Shown: piece by piece, positions 17,913-27,218 of the stretch
Position numbering within the stretch: the stretch's first letter is position 1
Layout: every line of letters begins with the position of its first letter
Assembly (NCBI GenBank): GCA_041490445.1
Contig: JBGPTF010000012.1
Span: 1 to 64,000 of the forward strand
DNA from: JBGPTF01 sp041490445
Lineage (GTDB): Bacteria > Acidobacteriota > Terriglobia > Acidiferrales > UBA7541
Direction: 5' to 3'
DNA length: 64,000 nucleotides
The notes under the pieces: generated by a model
What the model was told of the DNA's origin: nothing
The model's input: only the letters and a program-made list of their open reading frames with translations
The model's database searches: none
Translations under genes and position numbers: made by a program

Positions 17913-18332
17913 CTACGACTTTGCGCGCTGGTTGGCTTTGGCGTGGAAACTGACCGGCTCGACCACGGCGCGATACACGCGTCCGCGGCCGATCACATGA
18001 TCGCCCGAGCGCGCTTCGACGTCGAAGACCAGAAAACGGTCATCGTGGGCCGCCAGCCGCGCCGTCGCGCGCACGTGCGCGCCTGCGGGGACAGCCTTCA
18101 AGTGGTCTACTTCAATCCGCGTGCCGACCGTGATCGTGCCCGGTGGAAGAGCGGGCTGCACTGCCTGCGCCGCCGCCAACTCCATCATCCCGATCATCGC
18201 TGGCGTGGAGAGCACGTCCGGTAGCCGCGGGTCATACGCCGCGATCGTCCAGTCGCGCGGAACGGTTTTCTCCACGGAGGCGTGCAGGCCGATTTTCAAC
18301 TCGGCCGTGTGGGGCTCGCTGGCCTTGCTCAT
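17913..18332 (-). CDS. FlK-like hotdog thioesterase
   Basis: 139 residues, a single hotdog domain. Thr43, Glu51 and His77 lie in LSTPAMIGMMELAA and VDHLKAVPAG with the same spacing (8 and 26) as the Thr42/Glu50/His76 triad of fluoroacetyl-CoA thioesterase FlK, which supports an acyl-CoA thioesterase function; the natural substrate is unlikely to be fluoroacetyl-CoA. The start ATG at 18332 overlaps the stop of the geranylgeranyl-reductase-like gene by 4 bp, so the two are coupled, perhaps acting on the same lipid pathway. Confidence 0.8.
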   Translation of the reverse strand: MSKASEPHTAELKIGLHASVEKTVPRDWTIAAYDPRLPDVLSTPAMIGMMELAAAQAVQPALPPGTITVGTRIEVDHLKAVPAGAHVRATARLAAHDDRFLVFDVEARSGDHVIGRGRVYRAVVEPVSFHAKANQRAKS

Positions 18333-19507
18333 CGCGCCGGCCTTCTCTCGCTCGAAGCGGCAATCTGCGGCTCGATCCAGCTCTTCACGAACTCGCCCAT
18401 GGTGATGCCGAGCTGCGCCCAGAGCCGGCGTTTCAGGCTGCGGTAATCCTGCGCCCCGGAAAACACATCGCACATCAAATCGCGAAACGTCGCGCTGCGG
18501 CGCATGAACTGCACCATCCGCGTTGTCACTGCGCCGCCGAGAAATCGCCCGCAAAAGACGGTTCTGGCGATGCGCGCCGCAATTTCCAGATCGGCGGAAA
18601 ACTCCGCCCGCAGCCGCGCCGGAAATTTCTCCGGCTGTCCGACAGCCAGCGCCTGCGCCAGCAGATCGCCCGAGCGCAGCGCGTAGTACAACCCTTCGCC
18701 CGTAATTGGGTCCACGCACGCGGCCGCGTCGCCCACCAGCGCCCAGTTGCGCCCCACGATCCGCCGGTGCCGCAGCGTTTCCGCCTGCGGCGACGGCAGC
18801 ACGTGGCTATAAAACCGCGCGCCTTCGGTGGATAAGCCTTCTTCCTGCACGAACCGGTCGAGATGATCGCGCAACTCCTGGCTCGAATGCCGCGTCATTT
18901 TTCCGCAGATGCCCACCGAGAGATGATCGGCCCGTGGGAAGGACCACAGATACCCCTCGAACCCCTGAAGGAATTTCACCTTCAGGATGTCATCCTCAAC
19001 GGGGATGAAGTAGCCGAGCGTCATCTCGAGGTCCTGCTGGCGCAGCGGAGTGGTCGCCGGAAGCAGCGTATTGCGCGCCCCTGCCGCGAGCACCACGAAG
19101 TCGGCCGAATACTCGGCCCCTGCCGCCGTCAGGTTTACGCGTTCTCCGTCCGTGTTCACCGAGGTAACGCGCGAGCGAAAGGCCGAGCAACCCGCCGCGG
19201 TCGCCCGGTCGAGCAGCAGGCCGTTCAGCACGGTTCGCGAATATATGACGATCGGCCGGCTCATGTCGAACCGCGCGCGCTGCCCCCGGCTCGAAATCAG
19301 CTCCGCCGTGTGCACGATTTTCTTCGGATGCGGGCTCGACAGCAGGAAAGGATACGCTTCGATGGCTTTGTGCGTCAGGCCGCCGCCGCACGGTTTTTCC
19401 CACGCCAGGTGTTCGTCGAACAGCGTGACGCCGAATCCTGCGCTGGCCAGCCGTTCGCCGCACAGCGCCCCGGCCGGGCCGCCGCCCACAATGGCAATTT
19501 CTTGCAT
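18329..19507 (-). CDS. Geranylgeranyl-reductase-family FAD oxidoreductase
   Basis: 392 residues. N-terminal FAD motif IVGGGPAGALCGERLA, followed by the family pattern FDEHLAWEKPCGGGLTHKAI (the PCGGG box), a second dinucleotide region (FVVLAAGARN) and the FAD-binding GDAAACVDPITGEGLYYALRSGD near 275-300. Members saturate isoprenoid double bonds or act on related polyprenyl substrates. The downstream thioesterase is coupled by ATGA. A membrane alpha/beta hydrolase gene begins upstream and ends 10 bp before this start, so the three form an operon. Confidence 0.85.
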   Translation of the reverse strand: MQEIAIVGGGPAGALCGERLASAGFGVTLFDEHLAWEKPCGGGLTHKAIEAYPFLLSSPHPKKIVHTAELISSRGQRARFDMSRPIVIYSRTVLNGLLLDRATAAGCSAFRSRVTSVNTDGERVNLTAAGAEYSADFVVLAAGARNTLLPATTPLRQQDLEMTLGYFIPVEDDILKVKFLQGFEGYLWSFPRADHLSVGICGKMTRHSSQELRDHLDRFVQEEGLSTEGARFYSHVLPSPQAETLRHRRIVGRNWALVGDAAACVDPITGEGLYYALRSGDLLAQALAVGQPEKFPARLRAEFSADLEIAARIARTVFCGRFLGGAVTTRMVQFMRRSATFRDLMCDVFSGAQDYRSLKRRLWAQLGITMGEFVKSWIEPQIAASSERRPAR

Positions 19508-19517
19508 GAGGAATTGG

Positions 19518-21068
19518 TTATGTCAGCGGAAACACCGCCGCGATGAACCAAGCGGCCAGTATAGCACCAAAGGCAGCAGCGGCTGCCGCGGAGCCCGTGC
19601 GTCTTCGAACACCATCGGCGGCCAGGCGTTGCAAGATGGAAAATGCCGCAAAGTACACGCCCATCAGCAGAATCAGGATTTGCCCGCTGAGAAAAACATA
19701 GAGAGCGAAGATGGCAGCGAGCCACAGAATCAGCCGAAGCAGCAGAAAGAGTCCGAAGCGCGACGCGCGCTTGCTGCGATCGCGGAGCTCCGGTAGAGCG
19801 CCGAGCGCGGCCTCCTCGACGAACTGGTAGGGAATCAGGAGGAGGAAGAGCAGTGCAAGCCTCCACCACCGCGCTCCGTTCAACCAGGCGTCCGTAAGCT
19901 GCCAGTTGAGCCACGCCCCGATCCCCAGCATCGTCGCAAGGCCCAGCAAAACCGCCGCAATCCCCGCTCGCGGGCTGCACGCGAACAGCGACCTCACCGC
20001 ACCTCGATCCAGCAGCGCCACGACGATTGCGGCTACCAGCAGCAGGGAAGCGAGATAGCTTCCGGTGAAGATGTGCACGAACCAAAGCGGCACGAAGTAA
20101 TGCAGCACGCAAACCGCGAAAAGCGCTGCAATGACCCATCTCAGGATAGACCGCGCCACCGGCGGCCTCTCAACCTGCACTGCTTCGCCCCGCGCTCCGC
20201 AAACTGCGACCATCGTGCTCGCCACCAGCGGAAACATCAGCAGAAGCCCAACAACGCCAAGGGCCGATCCTCTGACCGTGTCCTGCGGATCTATGGATGC
20301 CGTTTGTGATGTATTGGATTGAAAGGGAACCAGGTGAGCTTCCTTCCCGGTACCGAGAGCGTTCCAGGCCCAGTACAAAATCTCACGTCCCACCCGCAAG
20401 TCGAAAAGTAGGCTGGTGTGAGAAGCATGCGGAATTTGGGAGAGCCGGAACGCCCTCCGCTGCTGAAAATCCGGCAATCGGTCGCGCACGCCGCCGGCTG
20501 CTCCTTCGAGCTCTGTCGCCTGTTGTCTGAGCAACGGAAGATCAAATTGCGCGCTGAATACAAGCAAGTTCGCAGGCATGCGCTTCGGCAGAATCATCGG
20601 AGCGGGAGATATAGCGACCGTAGCGATCACTGGAAATCGATCGGCCAATCGCACGGCGATGGCTCCTCCCATCGAGTGCCCGACCAGAATTGTGTTTTCG
20701 GGGCTGATCTCGCCCCGGCGTGCAAGCGCTTCCACGGCCTCCGTGGCGCACTGTTCCGCCCGCGCATAGGTGAACGGTTCGGCGTTGTCGCCGTGCCCCG
20801 GCAGGTCAATCAGATAAACGCGAAGTCCATTGAAGAGGAGCCAGTTTCCCGTTTCCCGCATGATCCGCCGGTTGGCCGAGAGGCCATGAATCACAATCGC
20901 GGTCCCGCTCCTCTTCGTGACGTGAGGGTCCATCACCGTCGCCGGCAGGTGGCAGGTGCCCTCGAGAATGGTCTGCTGAACTCCGACGGGCCACCGCCTG
21001 ATTATTCGCGCGCCCCAGAGGACCAGCAACGCGCCCACGATCGCAAGCACCACTTCGTAGCGTTTCAC
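19518..21068 (-). CDS. Membrane protein with N-terminal alpha/beta-hydrolase domain
   Basis: 516 residues from a GTG at 21068. One N-terminal membrane segment (about 6-20) leads to an alpha/beta hydrolase domain (about 50-240) with IVIHGLSANRRI, DLPGHGDN and the nucleophile elbow GHSMGG; a His in IPHASHTSL is the likely catalytic His. Residues about 275-516 form eight or so hydrophobic segments. This fusion of a hydrolase to a polytopic membrane part is not a family I can name. It is divergent from rfaE2 with 56 bp between the starts. Confidence 0.75.
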   Translation of the reverse strand: MKRYEVVLAIVGALLVLWGARIIRRWPVGVQQTILEGTCHLPATVMDPHVTKRSGTAIVIHGLSANRRIMRETGNWLLFNGLRVYLIDLPGHGDNAEPFTYARAEQCATEAVEALARRGEISPENTILVGHSMGGAIAVRLADRFPVIATVAISPAPMILPKRMPANLLVFSAQFDLPLLRQQATELEGAAGGVRDRLPDFQQRRAFRLSQIPHASHTSLLFDLRVGREILYWAWNALGTGKEAHLVPFQSNTSQTASIDPQDTVRGSALGVVGLLLMFPLVASTMVAVCGARGEAVQVERPPVARSILRWVIAALFAVCVLHYFVPLWFVHIFTGSYLASLLLVAAIVVALLDRGAVRSLFACSPRAGIAAVLLGLATMLGIGAWLNWQLTDAWLNGARWWRLALLFLLLIPYQFVEEAALGALPELRDRSKRASRFGLFLLLRLILWLAAIFALYVFLSGQILILLMGVYFAAFSILQRLAADGVRRRTGSAAAAAAFGAILAAWFIAAVFPLT

Positions 21069-21124
21069 CGGAGCACCGAAGCAACATGATAGAATTTTGA
21101 ATTGGGCAATTCCTGGGAGGCGTT

Positions 21125-21601
21125 TTGGGGCGCGTAGTGATGCAAGACGAGCTGATTCTGCTCGCGGCCGGGCTAAAACGCAACGGCCGGCGCATCGTCT
21201 TCACCAACGGCTGCTTCGATTTGCTGCACCCGGGCCACATCCGCTTGCTCGAACAGGCGCGCTCGCTCGGCGACGCCCTCATCGTCGCCATCAATAGCGA
21301 CGCGAGCGTCCGTGCCAACAAGAGCGCTGGCCGCCCCGTGACCCCGCAGGACGAGCGCGCGGAAATCCTGGCGGCACTCGAAGCCGTGGATTTCGTCGTC
21401 ATTTTCGATGAGCCCACGCCGCAGCGCCTGATTGCACGTGTGCTGCCCGGCGTTCTCGTCAAAGGCAGCGACTGGGGCCCGGAGGAAGTTGTCGGCCGCG
21501 AAGAAGTCGAAGCGGCAGGCGGGCGAGTGGTTTCGATTCCGCTCGAGCCCGGCTACTCCACAACCAGCCTGATCCAACGGATTCGCAACTCCGCCTCATG
21601 A
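21125..21601 (+). CDS. rfaE2: D-glycero-beta-D-manno-heptose 1-phosphate adenylyltransferase
   Basis: 158 residues, corresponding to the C-terminal (adenylyltransferase) half of HldE as a stand-alone protein. It makes ADP-heptose for lipopolysaccharide core. The nucleotidyltransferase motif FTNGCFDLLHPGHIRLLEQA (HxGH) is at about 25-45 and the C-terminal YSTTSLIQRIR matches the family. The TTG at 21125 is preceded by GGGAGG at 21115-21120 (4-base spacing); an ATG at 21140 is an alternative start. Its stop overlaps the mfd start by 4 bp. Confidence 0.9.
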   Translation: MGRVVMQDELILLAAGLKRNGRRIVFTNGCFDLLHPGHIRLLEQARSLGDALIVAINSDASVRANKSAGRPVTPQDERAEILAALEAVDFVVIFDEPTPQRLIARVLPGVLVKGSDWGPEEVVGREEVEAAGGRVVSIPLEPGYSTTSLIQRIRNSAS

Positions 21602-24600
21602 TTCTTCCTCTGGTGGCAGAGCTTCTCGCGCGCGTCGGGCGCCGCCCCGCGGTGGAGGAGTCCATCGACGCGCTGCGCCGCGCCGCGGCGGCCCTCACCG
21701 CTGGACAAGCAGCGGCTTCGGAAGCGCGGCTATCCGGCCTCACGGATCCCGCGAAAGCACTCGTGGCGGCTCTGGTGGAAGCGTCGCTCGGCCGGCCGGT
21801 CATTCTCCTCACGGAATCAAACCAGCGCGCCGAGGAGCTCGTCGAGCCGCTGCGTTTTTTCTATCGCGCGCTTTCCAACAGGCCTGCCTCGCGCGTCACG
21901 GCATTTCCCGCGCACGACGTGCTCCCGTACAGCGGCATGTCGCCGCACCCCGAAATCTCCGAGGCGCGCGCCGTGGCCCTCTGGCGATTCACCAGTGGCG
22001 AAGCGGACATCGTAGTTGCACCTGCCTCCGCCGCGCTCCAGCGCCTGCGCGAGGCGGATTTCTACCGCGGCCTTGCGGCCGAGGTCGCGCACGACCAGGA
22101 AATCTCTCTCGATGCCTTGCTCGCGCATCTCGCCAGCGTCGGCTACGAGCGCTCCGCCATCGTCGAAATGCCGGGGCAATTCGCGGTGCGTGGCGGCATC
22201 GTGGACGCCTTTTCCCCCGAATCCCCCCGGCCCATCCGCCTCGAATTGGTCGGCGACACGGTGGAATCCCTGCGCGAATTCGACCCCAGCTCGCAGCGTT
22301 CCACCGGCCCCATCGGTCGCGCCATTCTTCTGCCGCTCACTGACTATCCTCGCCGCGCCGATGGATTGACACTCGAGGAGGATTCCTCGGCGCCCGATTT
22401 TTCTCCCGGCTGGGAATTTCGGACAAGCTCTACCGCGGCGCCGGATTCTCATCTCCTGGTACTCAACGCAAACGCCTGCGTGATCGAAGACGAGCCGGAA
22501 TTGCTCGCAACAGCCATTGAGGCATTCCAGCGCCGCCTCCGCGAGGCCTACGAAAACACCCGCGACAACGCCTCCGCGCCAATCATCGCGCCCCCCGATC
22601 GTTTTTTTCTCTCCGCCGACGAATGGCTGCAAGCGGTGGCACGGGTGCCGCGCCTCGCTCTCGAGCGGCTCGGCATCGAGCGCCCCGATGAGTCGCGGAA
22701 GACGTTGCTCACGCAGCCGACGACCCGCTACCACGGCAACATCGCCGCGTTCATGGCCGAGGTACGCGGGCGCCTGGAAGCGGATGAGCAGGTCATCGTC
22801 TCCGGCGCGAGTACGGGCGAGCTCGAACGCCTGGCCGACATCTGCCACGAATATGAGCTGCCCTATCGGCTTGGCGAGCTCGAAGAGAGCGCGACCGTCA
22901 CGCGCCTCGCGGAGGATTCGAGCGGCGGCAGCGTCCCGGCCGTTGTGCTCATCAAATCCCCGCTCTCCGAGGGTGTCGTCATCCCCGATTGTCGGCTTGT
23001 CTTCTATGGCAGCGGCGACATCTTCGCAACTCTTCCGGCGCCCGCGCGCGCGAAGCGGCGCGCAAAGACCGCCAGCTTCTTCAGCGACTTCTCCGATCTC
23101 AAGGCGGGCGACTACGTGGTGCACGTGGACCACGGCATCGGCAAATTCGAAGGCTTGCGCGAGGTGGCGGTGGATGGCGTCAACGGCGAATTCATGTTGC
23201 TGCATTATGCGGACGCCGCGCGCCTCTACGTCCCGCTGGCGCGGCTCGACCTCGTCCAAAAGTATCAATCGCTCGGCGGCGCCGTGCCGCAACTCGACCG
23301 CCTCGGCGGCCAGCAGTGGGAAGCGCGCAAAAGCCGCGTGCGGAAATCCGTCAGCGACCTGGCGCAGAAGCTGCTCGCGCTGTACGCCGCCCGCAAGGCC
23401 GGCGCGGGACATTCCTTCCCCGCCGACACGACCTGGCAGAAGGAATTCGAGGACGCCTTCGAATTCGAAGAAACGCCCGACCAGGCGCGCGCCATCGAAG
23501 ACGTGAAGCACGATTTGGAATTGCCCCTCCCGATGGACCGCCTCCTCTGCGGTGATGTCGGCTACGGTAAAACGGAAGTGGCGATGCGCGCCGCGTTCAA
23601 AGCACTCTCCGATTCGAAGCAGGTGGCCGTGCTCGCCCCCACCACCGTCCTCGCGTTTCAGCACTACGAAACCTTCAAGCGCCGTTTTGCCGCCTTCCCG
23701 GTGCGAATCGAAATGCTCAGCCGCTTCCGCAGCGCGCGGGAACAGAAGCAGACGCTCGAGGCCCTCGAAGCCGGCAAGGTGGATGTCGTCATCGGCACGC
23801 ATCGCTTGCTCTCGAAAGATGTTCGCTTCCACGACCTCGGCCTTCTTGTCGTCGACGAAGAACAGCGCTTCGGCGTGGCTCACAAGGAGCGGCTGAAGGA
23901 GCTGCGGCACAACGTGGACGTGCTCACCATGTCGGCCACGCCCATCCCGCGAACGCTGCACATGTCGTTCGCCGGCTTGCGCGACATGTCGGTCATCGAA
24001 ACGCCGCCCAAGGACCGCCTCGCGATTCAAACCGTCGTCGCGCCCTTCCAGGAAACGCTGGTCCAGCGCGCCATCGAAGAAGAATTGGCGCGTCATGGTC
24101 AGGTGTTCTTCGTCCACAATCGCGTCGAGTCCATCTTTTCGCTCGCCTCCATGGTGAAGCGGCTGGTCCCGAAAGCGCGCGTCGTCGTCGGCCACGGCCA
24201 GCTGAAGGAAGCGGATCTCGAAAAAGTGATGCTGCAATTCGTTCGCGGCGATGCCGACGTGCTCGTCGCCACCACCATCATCGAAAACGGCCTCGATATT
24301 CCCCGCGCCAACACGATCCTGATCAACCGTGCCGACCGGCTCGGCCTCGCGGAGTTGTATCAGCTTCGCGGCCGCGTCGGCCGTTCCAACCAGCGCGCCT
24401 ATGCCTACCTGCTCGTTCCGCCGGAGGGCTCTCTCTCTTCGCTGGCGCGCCAGCGGCTGGCGGCTCTCAAGGAATTCAGCGATCTTGGCGCGGGCTTCCG
24501 CATCGCCGCGCTGGATTTGGAACTCCGTGGTGCTGGCAATCTCCTCGGCCGCGAGCAGCATGGCCACATCGGGGCAGTGGGCTTCGACATGTACTGCCAG

Positions 24601-25083
24601 ATGCTCGAGCGCGCCGTGGCCCAGCGCAAGGGCGAAGCCGTAAAGCCAGAACTTCGCGCCACGCTCAACCTGGGGCTCGATATCCGCATCCCACCGGAGT
24701 ACATTGAAAGCGAGAACCTGCGGCTCCGCATCTACAAAAGGGTGGCCGGTGTTTCTTCGGAAGAGGAGCAGGCGGAAGTGCGTCGCGAACTCGAGGACCG
24801 GTTCGGCCCGCCGCCGCCCGCCGTGCTGAATTTGCTCGACTATGCCGCTCTCAAGGGGCTTTGCGAAAAGATGCTCGTCGCATCCATCGAGCGCCGCGGC
24901 GATCAACTGGCCATCAAGTTTCACGACGAGACGCCCGTGAAGCCTGAACGGGTCGTGAAATTGCTTCGCGCGAAAAAGGGTCTGCGCCTCGACCCAACGG
25001 GACTGCTCTGGGTAGCGGCGCCGCGCGAGCGGGAGTCCGTCACCCAGGCGGCCAGAAACGTATTGCTCCAACTACAACCATAG
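21598..25083 (+). CDS. mfd: Transcription-repair coupling factor
   Basis: 1161 residues, the normal size. It removes RNA polymerase stalled at lesions and recruits UvrA. The UvrB-like N-terminal part (VTAFPAHDVLPYSGMSPHPE) is followed by the CarD-like polymerase-interacting domain near 505-560 (GDYVVHVDHGIGKFEGL), helicase motifs GDVGYGKTE at about 652 and VVDEEQRFG, TATPIPRT, the RecG-like region with ATTIIENGLDIP, and the TRG-type C-terminal domain (ALDLELRGAGNLLGREQHG). It is coupled to rfaE2. A long open frame on the opposite strand is a codon-usage shadow. Confidence 0.97.
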   Translation: MILPLVAELLARVGRRPAVEESIDALRRAAAALTAGQAAASEARLSGLTDPAKALVAALVEASLGRPVILLTESNQRAEELVEPLRFFYRALSNRPASRVTAFPAHDVLPYSGMSPHPEISEARAVALWRFTSGEADIVVAPASAALQRLREADFYRGLAAEVAHDQEISLDALLAHLASVGYERSAIVEMPGQFAVRGGIVDAFSPESPRPIRLELVGDTVESLREFDPSSQRSTGPIGRAILLPLTDYPRRADGLTLEEDSSAPDFSPGWEFRTSSTAAPDSHLLVLNANACVIEDEPELLATAIEAFQRRLREAYENTRDNASAPIIAPPDRFFLSADEWLQAVARVPRLALERLGIERPDESRKTLLTQPTTRYHGNIAAFMAEVRGRLEADEQVIVSGASTGELERLADICHEYELPYRLGELEESATVTRLAEDSSGGSVPAVVLIKSPLSEGVVIPDCRLVFYGSGDIFATLPAPARAKRRAKTASFFSDFSDLKAGDYVVHVDHGIGKFEGLREVAVDGVNGEFMLLHYADAARLYVPLARLDLVQKYQSLGGAVPQLDRLGGQQWEARKSRVRKSVSDLAQKLLALYAARKAGAGHSFPADTTWQKEFEDAFEFEETPDQARAIEDVKHDLELPLPMDRLLCGDVGYGKTEVAMRAAFKALSDSKQVAVLAPTTVLAFQHYETFKRRFAAFPVRIEMLSRFRSAREQKQTLEALEAGKVDVVIGTHRLLSKDVRFHDLGLLVVDEEQRFGVAHKERLKELRHNVDVLTMSATPIPRTLHMSFAGLRDMSVIETPPKDRLAIQTVVAPFQETLVQRAIEEELARHGQVFFVHNRVESIFSLASMVKRLVPKARVVVGHGQLKEADLEKVMLQFVRGDADVLVATTIIENGLDIPRANTILINRADRLGLAELYQLRGRVGRSNQRAYAYLLVPPEGSLSSLARQRLAALKEFSDLGAGFRIAALDLELRGAGNLLGREQHGHIGAVGFDMYCQMLERAVAQRKGEAVKPELRATLNLGLDIRIPPEYIESENLRLRIYKRVAGVSSEEEQAEVRRELEDRFGPPPPAVLNLLDYAALKGLCEKMLVASIERRGDQLAIKFHDETPVKPERVVKLLRAKKGLRLDPTGLLWVAAPRERESVTQAARNVLLQLQP

Positions 25084-25108
25084 CGATAGAATTTTTCGCA
25101 AGGACAAC

Positions 25109-26197
25109 ATGATGAACAAACCATGGATGGCGGCAGGGCTGGCCGCTGTGCTCCTGCCGGGCTTGGTGATGGCGCAGGGGCAGGGCAAGGTCATCGAGGA
25201 AATCGTCGCCCGCGTCAATAATGACATCATTACACGGGCGGACTTCGAGAAAGCCCAGAGCTCCATGCGGGATGAGGTGAAGCAGGACTGCCCTTCCTGT
25301 CCGGCTTCTCAGGTCGAGGACACCATCAAGCAGCACGAGAAAGACGTGCTCCGCGATCTGATTGACCAGTCCTTGCTCGTTCAGCGTGCCAAGGACATGG
25401 ACATCACCGTCGAGACCGAGCTCATCAAGCGCCTCGACCAGATTCGCCAGCAGAACAACCTGCCGAGCCTGGAGGCGCTTCAGAAGGCTGTCGATTCCGC
25501 CGGCGTCCCTTGGGAAGACTACAAGAGAGTCATCCGCAACAAGCTCCTGACACAGGAAGTGATCCACCGCGAAGTGGGCTCGCGGATCGCGATCGATCAC
25601 GCATCGATCAATAAGTATTACGAAGATCACAAAAGTGACTTCAACCGCCCGGAGCAGATTTTCTTGAGCGAGATTCTTGTGAGCGCGCAGGGAAAAGGCC
25701 CCGACGAGATTCCTGCCCTCGAAAAGAAAGCCGGCGATTATCTCGCTCGCCTCAAGAAGGGTGAAGATTTTGCCGAGCTCGCCAGGCGCTACTCCGACGG
25801 GCCGACCGGAAAAGACGGCGGCGACCTGGGTGTCTACCAAGTCGGCCAGCTTTCCAAGCAGCTCGAAGACGTCGTGTTCAAAATGAATCGCGGCGACCTG
25901 ACGGACGTCATCCGCACGAAATCCGGCTTTGAAATCTTTCGGGTGAACGAACACTATCAGGCGGGATTGCAGCCGCTCGAAAAAGTGGCAAACGAAATCG
26001 CCAACAAACTCTTCATGGAGCGCATGGAGCCGGAGCTTCGCAGCTATCTCGCGGAGTTGCGCGAACAGAGCTACCTGGTGATCAAGCCGGGATACGTGGA
26101 TTCGGCCGCGGTCGCCGGAAACACGGTGATCGCAGAGACGCAGCCTACCCCGGACTCCAAACAGAAGTCGCCGAAGAAATCGAAGAAGGGCAAGTAG
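25109..26197 (+). CDS. Periplasmic peptidyl-prolyl cis-trans isomerase (SurA/parvulin type)
   Basis: 362 residues with a signal peptide (AAGLAAVLLPGLVMAQ). A SurA-like N-terminal chaperone region (VIEEIVARVNNDIITRADFE; LRDLIDQSLLVQRA) is followed by one parvulin domain at about 180-285 (FLSEILVS, FAELARRYSDGPTGKDGGDLG, IRTKSGFEIFRV). The C-terminal tail is Lys/Ser-rich. A CPSC motif at about 54 is unusual in this family. It assists folding of outer-membrane proteins; 25 bp after mfd, in the same operon. Confidence 0.9.
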   Translation: MMNKPWMAAGLAAVLLPGLVMAQGQGKVIEEIVARVNNDIITRADFEKAQSSMRDEVKQDCPSCPASQVEDTIKQHEKDVLRDLIDQSLLVQRAKDMDITVETELIKRLDQIRQQNNLPSLEALQKAVDSAGVPWEDYKRVIRNKLLTQEVIHREVGSRIAIDHASINKYYEDHKSDFNRPEQIFLSEILVSAQGKGPDEIPALEKKAGDYLARLKKGEDFAELARRYSDGPTGKDGGDLGVYQVGQLSKQLEDVVFKMNRGDLTDVIRTKSGFEIFRVNEHYQAGLQPLEKVANEIANKLFMERMEPELRSYLAELREQSYLVIKPGYVDSAAVAGNTVIAETQPTPDSKQKSPKKSKKGK

Positions 26198-26204
26198 GCC
26201 GCCC

Positions 26205-27218
26205 ATGAAATCCGCTTACGTCGCGGACCTTCAGGCCGATCAGCCGGTCAACTCCCTTTTCCTCGTTCGCGAAAAAGAGATTCGCACTTCCCCGAATACG
26301 GGGAAATCGTGGCTCCAGCTCGAGCTGGCGGACCGCACCGGCTCGATTGAAGCCAAGATGTGGGACAACTTCTCCGAAGTCGCCACAACCTTCGAGCGCG
26401 ACGACATTGTCAAAGTCCGCGCCCGCGTGAAAGTCTATCGCGGCAAGAACGAATTGACCGTCGAGCAGGTGTTGCCCGTCGCGGAGCGTGACTACGATCT
26501 CGAGGATTTTCTTCCGCATACCAAACAGAATATCGAACAGCTTTACGCCTCTCTGCGCGAATCGATCGCCGCAGTGAAAAATCCCTGGCTGCGCCGCTTG
26601 CTCGCGAGTGTCGTGGACGATCCCGCCATTGTCCCGAAGCTGAAGCGCGCTCCCGCCGCGATGACCATGCACCACGCGTTCATCGGCGGCCTCCTCGAAC
26701 ACATCGTGAGTGTCTGCGGCCTGGTGCGTGCCTCCGCCGCGCACTATCCGGACGTGAACGCCGACTTGCTGTACACCGGCGCCATCCTCCACGACCTTGG
26801 AAAAATCGACGAGCTCAGTTACGCCCGCGGGTTCAGCTATACCACCGAGGGCGAGTTGCTCGGCCACATCGTGATCGCCCTGGCGCTGCTTCGAAAAAAG
26901 ATGGACGCGATCGAGGGTTTTCCGCCGGAGCTGCGCACTCTCGTCGAGCATCTGCTCGTCAGCCATCACGGCACGCTGGAATTCGGCTCGCCGCGTCCGC
27001 CGATGTTCCGTGAAGCGATTCTCTTGCATTATCTCGACGATATGGATTCGAAGATGGCCGCCGTTCGCGCGTCCCTCGCATCGCCCGAAGGGGAAGGCGA
27101 TTGGACGGCGCGCAACCCGGCGTTCCGCCGCGCGCTGTTGCGAGCGGAAGAGTTTCTCCGTGAGGATGCGGCCCAAGCCCCGCCGCCCGCTTCGAAATCA
27201 CAATCGGCAAAGCGATGA
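26205..27218 (+). CDS. OB-fold/HD-domain 3'-5' exoribonuclease, YhaM-like
   Basis: 337 residues. An OB-fold nucleic-acid-binding domain (about 10-95; SWLQLELADRTGSIEAKMWDN) precedes an HD domain whose metal-binding His and Asp appear in MHHAFIGGLLEHIVSV and AILHDLGKID, with LLVSHHGTLEFGSP later. The layout matches YhaM/CBF1-type nucleases. The C-terminal tail is Pro/Ala-rich. It begins 7 bp after the PPIase stop and overlaps the BlaI-like gene by 4 bp. Confidence 0.87.
   Translation: MKSAYVADLQADQPVNSLFLVREKEIRTSPNTGKSWLQLELADRTGSIEAKMWDNFSEVATTFERDDIVKVRARVKVYRGKNELTVEQVLPVAERDYDLEDFLPHTKQNIEQLYASLRESIAAVKNPWLRRLLASVVDDPAIVPKLKRAPAAMTMHHAFIGGLLEHIVSVCGLVRASAAHYPDVNADLLYTGAILHDLGKIDELSYARGFSYTTEGELLGHIVIALALLRKKMDAIEGFPPELRTLVEHLLVSHHGTLEFGSPRPPMFREAILLHYLDDMDSKMAAVRASLASPEGEGDWTARNPAFRRALLRAEEFLREDAAQAPPPASKSQSAKR

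Noticed and set aside
21817..25071. 1084-residue open frame antisense to mfd
   Set aside because: Codon-bias shadow of a strongly supported gene; composition rich in His/Arg/Ala without motifs.
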